A stretch of DNA of 64,000 nucleotides from positions 20,722 to 84,721 of the forward strand of contig NZ_BMVM01000027.1 in the NCBI RefSeq assembly GCF_014650715.1. Reading direction: 5' to 3'. Positions 35,388 to 43,768 of this stretch are shown piece by piece. Source of the DNA: Streptomyces bluensis (lineage in GTDB: Bacteria; Actinomycetota; Actinomycetes; Streptomycetales; Streptomycetaceae). A program made the translations under genes and the position numbers. The notes below the pieces were generated by a model. The model was not told where the DNA came from. It ran no database searches and worked only from the letters and a program-made list of their open reading frames with translations. Positions within the stretch are counted from its first letter, which is position 1. The number at the start of each line of letters is the position of its first letter.

Positions 35388-35807
35388 ATGACAACAGCAC
35401 GGGAGATCATGCACACCGGTGCCATCTGTGTGCAGGAGAGCGAAACGCTGGAGGACGCGGCGCGCCGGATGAGCGAACTGGGTGTCGGCGCACTCCCGAT
35501 CTGCGGGCCGGACGACCGGCTCCACGGGATCGTCACCGACCGGGACATCGTGGTGAAGTGCCTCGCCAAGGGCAAGGACCCGAAGGCCATGCAGGCGGGA
35601 CAGCTCGCGCAGGGCAAGCCGATCACGATCGACGCCGAAGCCGACACGGACCAGGTGCTGCGGGCCATGGAGGAGCACAGGATCCGGCGGCTGCCGGTCA
35701 TCGACCACCACCGGCTGGTCGGCATGATCAGCGAAGCGGACCTCGCACGCCGACTGCCGGAGGACAAAGTGGGCCACTTCGTCGAGGTGGTGTGCGCCTC
35801 TCGCTGA
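35388..35807 (+). CDS. CBS-domain pair protein
   Basis: 139 residues made almost only of two CBS motifs: AREIMHTGAICVQESETLEDAARRMSELGVGALPICGPDDRLHGIVTDRDIVV and AGQLAQGKPITIDAEADTDQVLRAMEEHRIRRLPVIDHHRLVGMISEADLAR. This small form is common in actinobacterial hypoxia/dormancy sets. ATG 35388 follows AAGGAGA. It points away from the cNMP-binding gene and converges on the formate dehydrogenase operon. Confidence 0.92.
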   Translation: MTTAREIMHTGAICVQESETLEDAARRMSELGVGALPICGPDDRLHGIVTDRDIVVKCLAKGKDPKAMQAGQLAQGKPITIDAEADTDQVLRAMEEHRIRRLPVIDHHRLVGMISEADLARRLPEDKVGHFVEVVCASR

Positions 35808-35883
35808 CCGCCAGGCCATGCCCTGGCCCCGGCGGACGCACCGTCACGGCCCAGGCACCGCCGAGTGCCCCGGACCGCAGCCG

Positions 35884-38571
35884 TCACGGCGCGGCCACGC
35901 GGACCGCCGTGACCTTGTACTCCGGGCAGGACGTGACGGTGTCCGCGTGGTCGGAGGTGAGGCGGTTCACCCCGCTCGCGGGGAAGTGGAAGGAGCAGAA
36001 GACCTGGCCAGGGGCTGTCTGTTCGCTGACGCGGGCGATGAGCCGGGCCCGGCCGTGCCGGCTCTCCACCGTGACGTGCTCTTGGTCCCGCAGGCCGTAC
36101 CTGGCGGCGTCGTCGGTGTGGACGTCCAGGAAATCGACGGGGTCGAGTGCGAGATTGCCGCCCCGCCGGGTCATGCTGCCGGAGTTGTAGTGCGCCCAGC
36201 GCCGCCCGGTGACCAGGAGCAGCGGATAGCGGCCGTCGGGCTGTTCGCCGGGCGGGAGGTAAGGGGCGGCGGACAGGTGGGCCCGGCCGTCCGGCGTGGC
36301 GAATCGCTCGGTGTACAGCTTCGCTGCTCCCGGGCGGCCGGGGTCCGGGCAGGGCCATGGAATGGCGCCCTCCCGGTCCAGTCGGTCGTGGGAGATTCCG
36401 GCGAAGACGGGCGCGAGCCGTCCGCACTCGGCGAGGGCGTCGGCGGGAGTCGCGCAGCCCAGGTCGACTCCCATCGCCGCGGCGAGCGCTCGTACGGTGT
36501 CGAAGTCGGTCCGCGCCTCTGCGAGCGGGGGCACGGCGGGACGGACACGCTGGAACCTGCGGTCGAAGTTGACGAAGGTGCCGTCCTTCTCCAGCCAGGA
36601 GGCGACGGGCAGGACGACGTCGGCGTGCCGGGCGGTCTCGGACAGGAACAGTTCGTTGCAGACGACGAGCGGGCAGACGTCCAGGGCCCGGGCCACCTGG
36701 TTGGCGTCGGGGTCGGTTGCGCAGACGTCCTCGCCGATGACCCACAACGCCCGCAGATCTCCGGCTCGTGCGGCGGCGAACATGTCCGGGATGCGCAGAC
36801 CGGGCCGCTCCGGAACGGGGACGCCCCAGACGTCCTCCGCCCGTGCGCGGACGGCCGGGTCGGTGACCTTTCGGTATCCGGGCAGGACGTCCGGCAGAGC
36901 GCCCATGTCGGAGGCGCCCTGGACGTTGTTCTGGCCGCGCAACGGGTTCACCCCGTAGCCCCGGTCGCTGCCCACGGCGCCCCGCAGGATCGCCAGGTTG
37001 GCCAGGGACCGCACACCGTCGGTGCCATGGAGGTGCTCCGTGACGCCCAAGCCGTAGACGATGGCCGGCCGCTCGGCTCTGCCGTAGAGGCGTGCGGCGG
37101 CGACCAGGTCCGAAACGGGCACGCCGGTGATGTCCGCGACCCGGTCGGGCGGGTAGTCGCCCAGCAGCTCGGTGAGTTCCGGTAGCCCGGTGGCCCGTGC
37201 GCGCAGGAACTCCTCGTCGGTCAGCCCTTCGGCGAGCAGGACGTGGGCAAGCCCGTGGCACAGCGCGACGTTGGTGCCGGGGCGGGGCCGCAGGTGTATG
37301 TCCGCGTGCAGGGCGAGGCCGACCGCGCGGGGATCGGCGACGATCAGCTTGGCCCCGTGCAGCACGCGCCGCAGCAGACGTGCCCCGACCACCGGATGGG
37401 CCTCGACGGGGTTGGCCCCGACCACCAGCAGGCAGTCGGCCCGCTCGACATCGTCGAACGTGTCGGTGCCGCCGGAGAGCCCGAAGGAAGCGGTGAGGCC
37501 GGCGGCGGACGGGGAGTGGCAGAGCCGCGAGCAGTTGTCGACGTTGTTCGTGCCGATGACCACCCGCATGAACTTCTGCACGAGGTAGTTCTCCTCGTTG
37601 GTGGCACGGGCCGAGGAGATCGCCGCCACGGCGTCCGGGCCGCCCGCCCCCACGGCGGCCTGAAGCCCACGGGCGATGTGGTTCAGTGCCTCGTCCCAGC
37701 CGACCGCCTCCAGCGCGCCGCCGCGCCGCAGCAGGGGCCGGGTGAGCCGCTCGGGCGATGTACGGAATCCGTGAGCGAAGCGGCCCTTCACGCAGGCGTG
37801 CCCCTGGTTGACCGGGCCGTCCCGGGCGGGCAGCACCGCCGCGACGTCGCCGTCCTGGGTGACCACGTCGAGGGTGCAGCCCACGCCGCAGTAGCCACAG
37901 GTGGTGCGTGTCCGGGTAGCTGCGGGCTGGAACGCGGAGGTGAGCCCGCGGGCCGGTCCGGGCTGGGTGATCGCCCCTGTGGGGCAGGTGTCGACGCAGC
38001 CGCCGCAGGCCACGCAGTCCGACTCGGCCCAGGGCCCGCCGGTGCCGGGCGCCACGACGGTGTCGCTGCCCCGGCCGACCAGGGTGAGGGCGAAGGTGCC
38101 CTGCACTTCGGAGCACATCCGTACACACCGGCCGCAGGCGATGCACAGGTCCCGGTCCAGGTGGACGTAAGGGTGGGTGTCGTCCCCGCCCCGGCCTCCG
38201 GCACCCTGCGCCGCCTCGGGGCCGATCTCCATCGTCCGGCAGACATGGGCCAGTTCGCTGGGGTTGCCGTCGGCGAGGGCCCGGGGCGGCAGAGCGGAGA
38301 CGATGACCTCCACCGCGTCCCGGCGCAGCCGCACGAGATCACTCGTCGCGGTCTCGATACGGGTACCGGAGGATGCCGGAGTGACACAGGCCGCCGCGAT
38401 CCGCCCGTCGGCCCGTACGAGGCACGTGCGGCAGGACCCGGCGGGGCTGAACCGGTCGTCGGAGCAGAGCGCGGGCAGCTCGATCCCGGCCGCCCGCACT
38501 GCCGTCAGCAGCGACGCGCCCTCGGGCACATGGACGCCCGTGCCGTCGACCTCGACTGCGAATCCGGTCAT
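35884..38571 (-). CDS. NAD-linked formate dehydrogenase, molybdenum (alpha) subunit
   Basis: 895 residues. N-terminal NuoG-like part: a [2Fe-2S] domain (LCSDDRFSPAGSCRTCLV ... AACVTPA), then 4Fe-4S ferredoxin motifs DLCIACGRCVRMCSEVQG and CVACGGCVDTCPTGAI. The molybdopterin oxidoreductase domain starts CGYCGVGCTLDVV and carries the Mo ligand as Cys in SRLCHSPSAAGLTASFG, not selenocysteine. C-terminal molydopterin-binding beta-barrel: LLLVTGRRWAHYNSGSMTRR. It oxidises formate in the cytosol and passes electrons to the fused NuoEF-like partner. ATG 38571 overlaps the partner's stop; ATG 38580 is an alternative. Confidence 0.9.
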   Translation of the reverse strand: MTGFAVEVDGTGVHVPEGASLLTAVRAAGIELPALCSDDRFSPAGSCRTCLVRADGRIAAACVTPASSGTRIETATSDLVRLRRDAVEVIVSALPPRALADGNPSELAHVCRTMEIGPEAAQGAGGRGGDDTHPYVHLDRDLCIACGRCVRMCSEVQGTFALTLVGRGSDTVVAPGTGGPWAESDCVACGGCVDTCPTGAITQPGPARGLTSAFQPAATRTRTTCGYCGVGCTLDVVTQDGDVAAVLPARDGPVNQGHACVKGRFAHGFRTSPERLTRPLLRRGGALEAVGWDEALNHIARGLQAAVGAGGPDAVAAISSARATNEENYLVQKFMRVVIGTNNVDNCSRLCHSPSAAGLTASFGLSGGTDTFDDVERADCLLVVGANPVEAHPVVGARLLRRVLHGAKLIVADPRAVGLALHADIHLRPRPGTNVALCHGLAHVLLAEGLTDEEFLRARATGLPELTELLGDYPPDRVADITGVPVSDLVAAARLYGRAERPAIVYGLGVTEHLHGTDGVRSLANLAILRGAVGSDRGYGVNPLRGQNNVQGASDMGALPDVLPGYRKVTDPAVRARAEDVWGVPVPERPGLRIPDMFAAARAGDLRALWVIGEDVCATDPDANQVARALDVCPLVVCNELFLSETARHADVVLPVASWLEKDGTFVNFDRRFQRVRPAVPPLAEARTDFDTVRALAAAMGVDLGCATPADALAECGRLAPVFAGISHDRLDREGAIPWPCPDPGRPGAAKLYTERFATPDGRAHLSAAPYLPPGEQPDGRYPLLLVTGRRWAHYNSGSMTRRGGNLALDPVDFLDVHTDDAARYGLRDQEHVTVESRHGRARLIARVSEQTAPGQVFCSFHFPASGVNRLTSDHADTVTSCPEYKVTAVRVAAP

Positions 38572-40253
38572 TCGCCCCATCCCGCCAGTCGATCTCCGTA
38601 AGCGCGGGCAAGGCTGCGCACGGCAGGCGGGATACGCCGTCCGAAGGCACACAGGCTTGCCTCGGCCAGGACCCGCGACAGCCGTTCCCAGTCCTGGCCC
38701 GGCGGCGTTCCGGCGGACGACAGGTCCAGGCCACGACGCGAGCCGACCCGGCAGGGCGAACACGCTCCGCAACTCTCGGCGGCGGCGAACTCCCATACGT
38801 GGCGCAGCACTTCCTCCGGTGCCACGCGCTCATCGAAGGCGACCAGTCCGGCGTGGCCGAGTGCGGCGCCCCGGGCCGACAGTGCCGCCTCCGACAGCGG
38901 CACGTCCAGCGCGTCGGCGGCGAGGAAGCCGCCCAGCGGCCCCCCGACCTGGAGAGCGGCCGGCTCGGCGCCGTCCTTCAGACCACCACCCAACTCGGTG
39001 ACGATCCGCCGCACCGGCGTGCCCAACTCGACCTCGTAGCAACCGGGCCGGGCGAACCGCTCGGAGAGACAGACCAGTTTGGTCCCCGTCTCGGCGGGTG
39101 TACCGCGCCGGGCGTACGCCTCGCCGCCGTGACGCACGATCCACGGCACGGCCGCCAGGGTCTCCACGTTGTTGACCACGGTCGGCGCATCCCACAGCCC
39201 GCGCTCGGTGGGATACGGCGGACGGGGCCGGGCGCATCCCCGGCCGCCCTCCAACCCCGCGATCAGCGCGGTCTCCTCACCGGCGACGTAGGAGCCGGCG
39301 CCCTCGACGATGCGGATGTCCAGGGAGGTGGCCGTCCCGTGCACCGAAGGCCCGAGATGCCCGTCGGCATACGCCTGGCGCACCGCTTCCCGCATCCGGG
39401 CCAGAGCGGCCGGGTACTCGGAGCGCACCAGCACGATGCCGCGACGGGCGCCGCACGCGAAACAGGCCAGGGCCAGACCCTCCAGCACGCGCCCCGGGTC
39501 GGCTTCCATCAGCAGCCTGTCAGCGTACGAACCCGGATCGCCTTCGTCGCCGTTGGCGACGACCACGGCGTCGGCCGCACGGCTGGTCGCCTCCCATTTC
39601 GCGGCCACCCGGAAACCCGCGCCGCCCCGCCCCCGGAGCCCGGATGCCGCCACCTGCCCGAGGACTTCCTCCGGACCGCCGGCCAGAACCGTCCCCGGCC
39701 ACACCTGCCACGCCGGCGCACCGAAGAGCACACCGCCCAGCAGGACCGGGTCACCGGTGTCGTCGGCCACCGGGATCTCCGGCGCCGACGGTGGCTCCTG
39801 CCCGGCGAGCTGCCTGGCGAGGGTCGGACCGGTGCAGGGCACGTCGCCGTCGAGCGCGGCGGGCCCCGCATAGCAGTACCCCAGGCAACGTACGGGCTGC
39901 ACAGAGGTCTCCCCGTCCAGGGTGGCGCGGCCCGCGGACACGTCCAGCGCGTGCTCCACCTCGTCGAGGTGCCGTCCGGCTCGCGCGGCGAAGCATGCCG
40001 TCGCGGCGCAGACTCGGATGTGACGGCGGCCATGCGGGGCGGCGAGGTCCGCGTAGTACGTGGCCGGTCCGAGCCCGGCGGCAGCGGGTAGTCCGACCTG
40101 GCCCGCGACAGCCGGCGCCCAGACCTCGGGGCCGTCCGCGGTCCCAGCCCTGGCCTCGGCCAGCGACTCGATCAACCTGCCGCCAGGTCGGCCACGCCGG
40201 TCGGCCAGAGCCCGGAACGCGTCGAAACGGTCGGCAGGAACGACGGGAACCAT
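38568..40253 (-). CDS. NAD-linked formate dehydrogenase diaphorase subunit (NuoE-NuoF fusion)
   Basis: 561 residues from ATG 40253 (AAGG five bases upstream); an ATG at 40304 would add 17. The N-terminal thioredoxin-like [2Fe-2S] domain of NuoE type has RVCAATACFAARAG and VRCLGYCYAGPAA (C-x4-C and C-x3-C). The NuoF part has SGLRGRGGAGF (FMN/NADH site), NGDEGDPGSYADRLLME, AGSYVAGEETALIAGLEG and the 4Fe-4S ligands SCGACSPCRVGSRRG plus a later Cys. It reduces NAD with electrons from the molybdenum subunit. In many FdsABG systems these two halves are separate genes; here they are joined. FdhD and cofactor genes are not in the window. Confidence 0.9.
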   Translation of the reverse strand: MVPVVPADRFDAFRALADRRGRPGGRLIESLAEARAGTADGPEVWAPAVAGQVGLPAAAGLGPATYYADLAAPHGRRHIRVCAATACFAARAGRHLDEVEHALDVSAGRATLDGETSVQPVRCLGYCYAGPAALDGDVPCTGPTLARQLAGQEPPSAPEIPVADDTGDPVLLGGVLFGAPAWQVWPGTVLAGGPEEVLGQVAASGLRGRGGAGFRVAAKWEATSRAADAVVVANGDEGDPGSYADRLLMEADPGRVLEGLALACFACGARRGIVLVRSEYPAALARMREAVRQAYADGHLGPSVHGTATSLDIRIVEGAGSYVAGEETALIAGLEGGRGCARPRPPYPTERGLWDAPTVVNNVETLAAVPWIVRHGGEAYARRGTPAETGTKLVCLSERFARPGCYEVELGTPVRRIVTELGGGLKDGAEPAALQVGGPLGGFLAADALDVPLSEAALSARGAALGHAGLVAFDERVAPEEVLRHVWEFAAAESCGACSPCRVGSRRGLDLSSAGTPPGQDWERLSRVLAEASLCAFGRRIPPAVRSLARAYGDRLAGWGE

Positions 40254-40489
40254 GCCTTCATCGTGGAGGTAGCGGGACGCGACTGCATCCCGGCGCCGAC
40301 GCATCGCCGCCGCCCTGTCGACCGGACCGAGGCCGGCCGAACGGACGCACCGGGGCGCGCTCGGCCGGCTCCTCGCCTCCGGGACAGGGCCAGCAGCTCA
40401 TCGCGCAGGCGGCCACCGCATCGCGGTTGGCCGCCGCGCGTGTGCAAGGAATGTGCGACGGCCACGGTCAGGGGCGCTTGCCGCGCAGG

Positions 40490-41911
40490 TCAGAGCGCCG
40501 CCACAGGCACGAACGAACTGTCCTGCCGGAAGAGATCCGTGCCGTCCGACGGGTCCACCCGCAGCTCGTAGTTGTAGTGGCGCAGGTAGTGGCCCGGGTA
40601 GTTGTACGACTCGAAGCGGAGGGAACCGGAGGCCGTGCCCGTCCGGGCGACGTACGTGGCGTCCCTGGCGAACACCGACGAGCCGTCGTTCGCATCGAAG
40701 CGGGCCCGGAAGTCCCAGTGCCGCAGATAGTTCCCGGCCGCGTCCCGGAACGAGAAGCCGTTCGAGTCGGCGAGGCCCGGCACCACCGTGAACGTCGACG
40801 CCTGCTTCTCCGCCGCGGAGCTGGAGGAGCTCACCACGGGCAGGTTGAGCAGCGACGACTGCTGCTGCCAGTAGCGGGTGGAGAAGTTGGCGGCACGGAA
40901 GGAGCGGGTGACCCCGGTGGGCAGGCTCGGTCCGCCCGACACCGTTTCCCTGATCACCGTGAAGTGCCGGGCCGTGCCCGAGATCCCCGGCAGCTTCTTC
41001 GGCGCCGTCCAGGTGGCGAACGTGTCGTAGCTGTCGCTGTAGTAGTAACTGCCGTCGCCGTAGCCGTCGAAGAAGATCCGCCAGCCGCCGTTGTCGAGCT
41101 GGATCAGCGCCGGCCCCTCACGGGTGCCGCCCCAGCCCGCCCAGTTCCCCGTCCTGCGGATCGTGTACGGGCCGTTCAGGCTGGAGGCGGTGGCGTACTC
41201 GATGTACTTCGTCGTCTCGTTCTTCGGGAACGCGTGGTACGTCGAGCCGATCCGCACGATGAACGTGTCGATGTGGTTGGCGCCGATCCCGGACAGGGCA
41301 ATGGGTGAACTCCACGCGGTGAGTGAGGAGTTGGTCGCGCGCAGGCGGTACGGCGTGAAGATCCACTCGTCGTTCGTCGTCGAGCACGACACGATGACGT
41401 TCACACTGCCGTCGCTGTCGACGAACCACTCGGGCGCCCACGCCCGCGAGAGGTTCGCGATCGGGACCGTGTAGTCGTACAGGAACGTCCAGTTGACCCG
41501 GTTGGAACTGCGCGCGAAGCCGATCGTCGTGCTGGTGTCCTGCCAGGTGTGCGTAGTGTAGGTGATGTAGTAGTAGCCGTCCGTGTGCTTGAAGATGCTG
41601 GCGTCGCGGATGCGGTTACTGGGCGGCGTGTACGCGGACGACTGGACGAGCCGGAAGTCGGTCGCGTCGTCGGACTGGTAGACGTTCACGGTGCCGTCGT
41701 TGCTGTTGAGGAACGGCACGATCGTGTAGCGGGTGGCGGACCCGTTCGGCGGCGCGGCGGCCAGGGCGGTGCCCGGCATGCCCGGCAGTTCACCCAGGAC
41801 GAGCGCCGAGGCGGGCAGCGCGGCCATGGCGCGCAGCAGGGTGCGGCGGGACGGCGTGAAGGGACGTCCGGATCTGTCCCGTGGGGATCCGTCCCGGTCG
41901 GCGGTGGTCAT
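40490..41911 (-). CDS. Secreted GH43-like glycosidase with C-terminal CBM42 (AbfB) domain
   Basis: 473 residues. A Tat-type signal (SRRTLLRAMAALPASALVLG) leads to a five-bladed propeller of GH43 type: RDASIFKHTDGYYYITYTTHTW, SRAWAPEWFVDSDGSVNVIVS, and the catalytic-acid region TREGPALIQLDNG. From about residue 335 an AbfB/CBM42 arabinose-binding trefoil follows, with FRDAAGNYLRHWDFRARFDANDG and ESYNYPGHYLRHYNYELRVDPSDG repeats. It probably releases arabinose or xylose from arabinan or arabinoxylan. A GAGGAGAG site precedes the ATG. It lies 69 bp after a second GH43-CBM42 gene on the same strand. Confidence 0.88.
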   Translation of the reverse strand: MTTADRDGSPRDRSGRPFTPSRRTLLRAMAALPASALVLGELPGMPGTALAAAPPNGSATRYTIVPFLNSNDGTVNVYQSDDATDFRLVQSSAYTPPSNRIRDASIFKHTDGYYYITYTTHTWQDTSTTIGFARSSNRVNWTFLYDYTVPIANLSRAWAPEWFVDSDGSVNVIVSCSTTNDEWIFTPYRLRATNSSLTAWSSPIALSGIGANHIDTFIVRIGSTYHAFPKNETTKYIEYATASSLNGPYTIRRTGNWAGWGGTREGPALIQLDNGGWRIFFDGYGDGSYYYSDSYDTFATWTAPKKLPGISGTARHFTVIRETVSGGPSLPTGVTRSFRAANFSTRYWQQQSSLLNLPVVSSSSSAAEKQASTFTVVPGLADSNGFSFRDAAGNYLRHWDFRARFDANDGSSVFARDATYVARTGTASGSLRFESYNYPGHYLRHYNYELRVDPSDGTDLFRQDSSFVPVAAL

Positions 41912-41980
41912 GTCGCGGCTCTCCTCAGTACGGCAGTACGGCAGTGCGGGGCAGTGCGGGCGGTACGGCTTGTGCCCGGC

Positions 41981-43468
41981 TCACTGGGTGTAGAAGGTGG
42001 CGTCGGCCCGGTCGGTCGCCGTGCTCAGGGCCTGGACGCCCAGCAGGTAGTCGTAGTGGCGGATGTAGCGGCCCGGGTAGTTGTACGACTCGTACGAGAC
42101 CCCGGCGGAGTCCGCGAGGCCGGCCCGCGCGGTGAACGAGGCGTCGCCGCGGAACTGCGCCGTCCCGTCGTCCTTCTCCACCCACACCTCGAAGTTCTTG
42201 TGCCGCAGGTAGGAGCCGGGGAAGTTCGCCGACTCCAGCGAGACGGTGCCACTGCCCGCGAGACCGGTGACCACGCGGAACTGCGAGTCGGCCAGCGGGG
42301 AGACGCCCGCCTCGATCCGGGCGCGGTACTCCCAGTGCCGGATGAACCGGTCGGGGAAGTTGTACGACGACAGCCGGACCGGGGTGGGGCCGTCGGCGAC
42401 CGGGATGCCGAAGTCGGGCGTGCCGTCGGCCTTCCAGTACAGCTTCTGGACGCGGGTGCGGCGGTTGGGGTCGTTGAGTGGGTCCCCGCTGATGTCCTTG
42501 TAACCGCGGTCGTGGTAGACGAGGACGTCCGACCTGCCGTCCTCGGACACCGTGAACGAGTTGTGCCCGGGACCGTACTGGCTGGTGGCGGCGTTGCTCG
42601 CGAAGACCGGGTTCGCGGTCTTCGCCCACGACGAGGCGTTGAGCAGGTTGGCGGAGGCGGACGCGGTCAGCAGGCCCATGCAGTAGTTGGCGTCGGTGGC
42701 GCTCGCCGAGAAGGTCATGAAGACCTTGCCGTTCCGCTGGATCACGGCCGGGCCCTCGTTGACGCGGTGGCCGATGGTCTCCCACGAGGCGGTCGGCGTG
42801 CTGATCCTGACCGGAGTGCCCGTGATGGTCCAGGGGTTCGACAGCCTCGCCAGGTAGAGGTTGGTGCCGCTGCCGACGGCCGGGTCGTTCTGTGCCCAGC
42901 ACAGGTAGCGCGACCCGTTCACCACGAACGTCGTCGCGTCCAGGGAGAAGGTGTCGAGCGGCAGCGCGATACGGCCCTTCTCGGTCCACGCACCGGTGAT
43001 CGGGTTGGCGGCGGCGCACTCCAGCACGTACGGCCGGATCTTCCAGACGTCGTTCGTGGCGCCGGCGGCGAAGTAGACGTACCACTTGCCGTCGATGAAG
43101 TGGATCTCCGGGGCCCAGATGTGGGCGCCCATCTCACCGGTCGCGTGCCTGGTCCAGATGGTGGTCTCGGCGGCCGAGGCCAGGCCCTGGATCGTGGTGG
43201 CGCGGCGCAGCACGATCCGGTCGTACGCGGGCACCGTGGCCGTGAAGTAGTAGTAGCCGTCGGTGTGCTTCCAGATGTGCGGATCGGCCCGCTGCTCGGC
43301 GATGGAGTTCGTGTACGTCACTCCGGGCGAGGCGGGGACGGCGGCGCGGGCGGTACCGGCCGAGACACCGGTGACGGTGGTGGCGGCGGCCGAGCCGGCG
43401 ATCATGCCGAGGACCGTTCGACGGGTGAGCGCAGGTCTCACGGGCTTCTCCCTGGGGGCGGGGTTCAC
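41981..43468 (-). CDS. Secreted exo-alpha-L-arabinofuranosidase-like GH43 with CBM42
   Basis: 495 residues. A twin-Arg signal (LTRRTVLGMIAGSAAATTVTG) precedes a GH43 propeller with the three acidic catalytic positions RADPHIWKHTDGYYYF (base Asp62), FSLDATTFVVNG and HRVNEGPAVIQ. A CBM42/AbfB trefoil follows from about 355 (SSYNFPDRFIRHWEYRARIEA, SANFPGSYLRHKNFEVWVEK, SYNYPGRYIRHYDYLLGV). The arrangement and motifs match streptomycete exo-1,5-alpha-L-arabinofuranosidases of the Araf43A kind. Exported folded, it acts on arabinan side or end residues. It is the promoter-proximal gene of the pair. Confidence 0.9.
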   Translation of the reverse strand: MNPAPREKPVRPALTRRTVLGMIAGSAAATTVTGVSAGTARAAVPASPGVTYTNSIAEQRADPHIWKHTDGYYYFTATVPAYDRIVLRRATTIQGLASAAETTIWTRHATGEMGAHIWAPEIHFIDGKWYVYFAAGATNDVWKIRPYVLECAAANPITGAWTEKGRIALPLDTFSLDATTFVVNGSRYLCWAQNDPAVGSGTNLYLARLSNPWTITGTPVRISTPTASWETIGHRVNEGPAVIQRNGKVFMTFSASATDANYCMGLLTASASANLLNASSWAKTANPVFASNAATSQYGPGHNSFTVSEDGRSDVLVYHDRGYKDISGDPLNDPNRRTRVQKLYWKADGTPDFGIPVADGPTPVRLSSYNFPDRFIRHWEYRARIEAGVSPLADSQFRVVTGLAGSGTVSLESANFPGSYLRHKNFEVWVEKDDGTAQFRGDASFTARAGLADSAGVSYESYNYPGRYIRHYDYLLGVQALSTATDRADATFYTQ

Positions 43469-43768
43469 CGACTGCTGCCGGTATTTCGAACGTGGTTCGT
43501 AAGCTCGGCCAGAAGATAGGACCTGTGCATGACCACGTCAACGCTTCCGTCACAGGGGTTTCACGCAACACCGTTGACTGTTAATCCGTTGCGGCCAGGC
43601 GAAGCCCTCTGATCCACTGCACGGAACGAGACCCCGGAGGTCCCGGAGGTCCAGGAACCGGAGATCCCCGAGATCCCGGTGATCCCAGAGAGTGAGGAGC
43701 CGCCATGCGTCCTGCGTTCATGTCCACCCGACAGGAAATCCCCCTCACTCCAAAGGACATGACGCTCG
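43469..43768. other. Divergent intergenic region
   Basis: 300 bp between the GH43 gene (minus) and the ribosomal-protection gene (plus). It contains the inverted repeat at 43487-43499 and, at about 43635-43695, a loose purine-rich repetition (GAGGTC / GAGATCC words) with no coding signal. AAAGGA at 43752 is the likely ribosome site of the plus-strand gene. Confidence 0.5.
43487..43499. promoter_or_regulatory. Candidate operator upstream of GH43 gene
   Basis: CGAAC-GTG-GTTCG, a perfect 5-bp inverted repeat with a 3-bp spacer, 19 bp upstream of the GH43 ATG on the minus strand. The half-site CGAAC equals that of the LacI operators at 8 kb, but odd spacing makes it a different symmetry. Confidence 0.4.

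Noticed and set aside
35300..38146. 948-residue open frame on the minus strand overlapping the formate dehydrogenase
   Set aside because: Arg/Pro/Gly-rich composition without domains; it is the out-of-frame shadow of the molybdenum subunit, which has all expected motifs.
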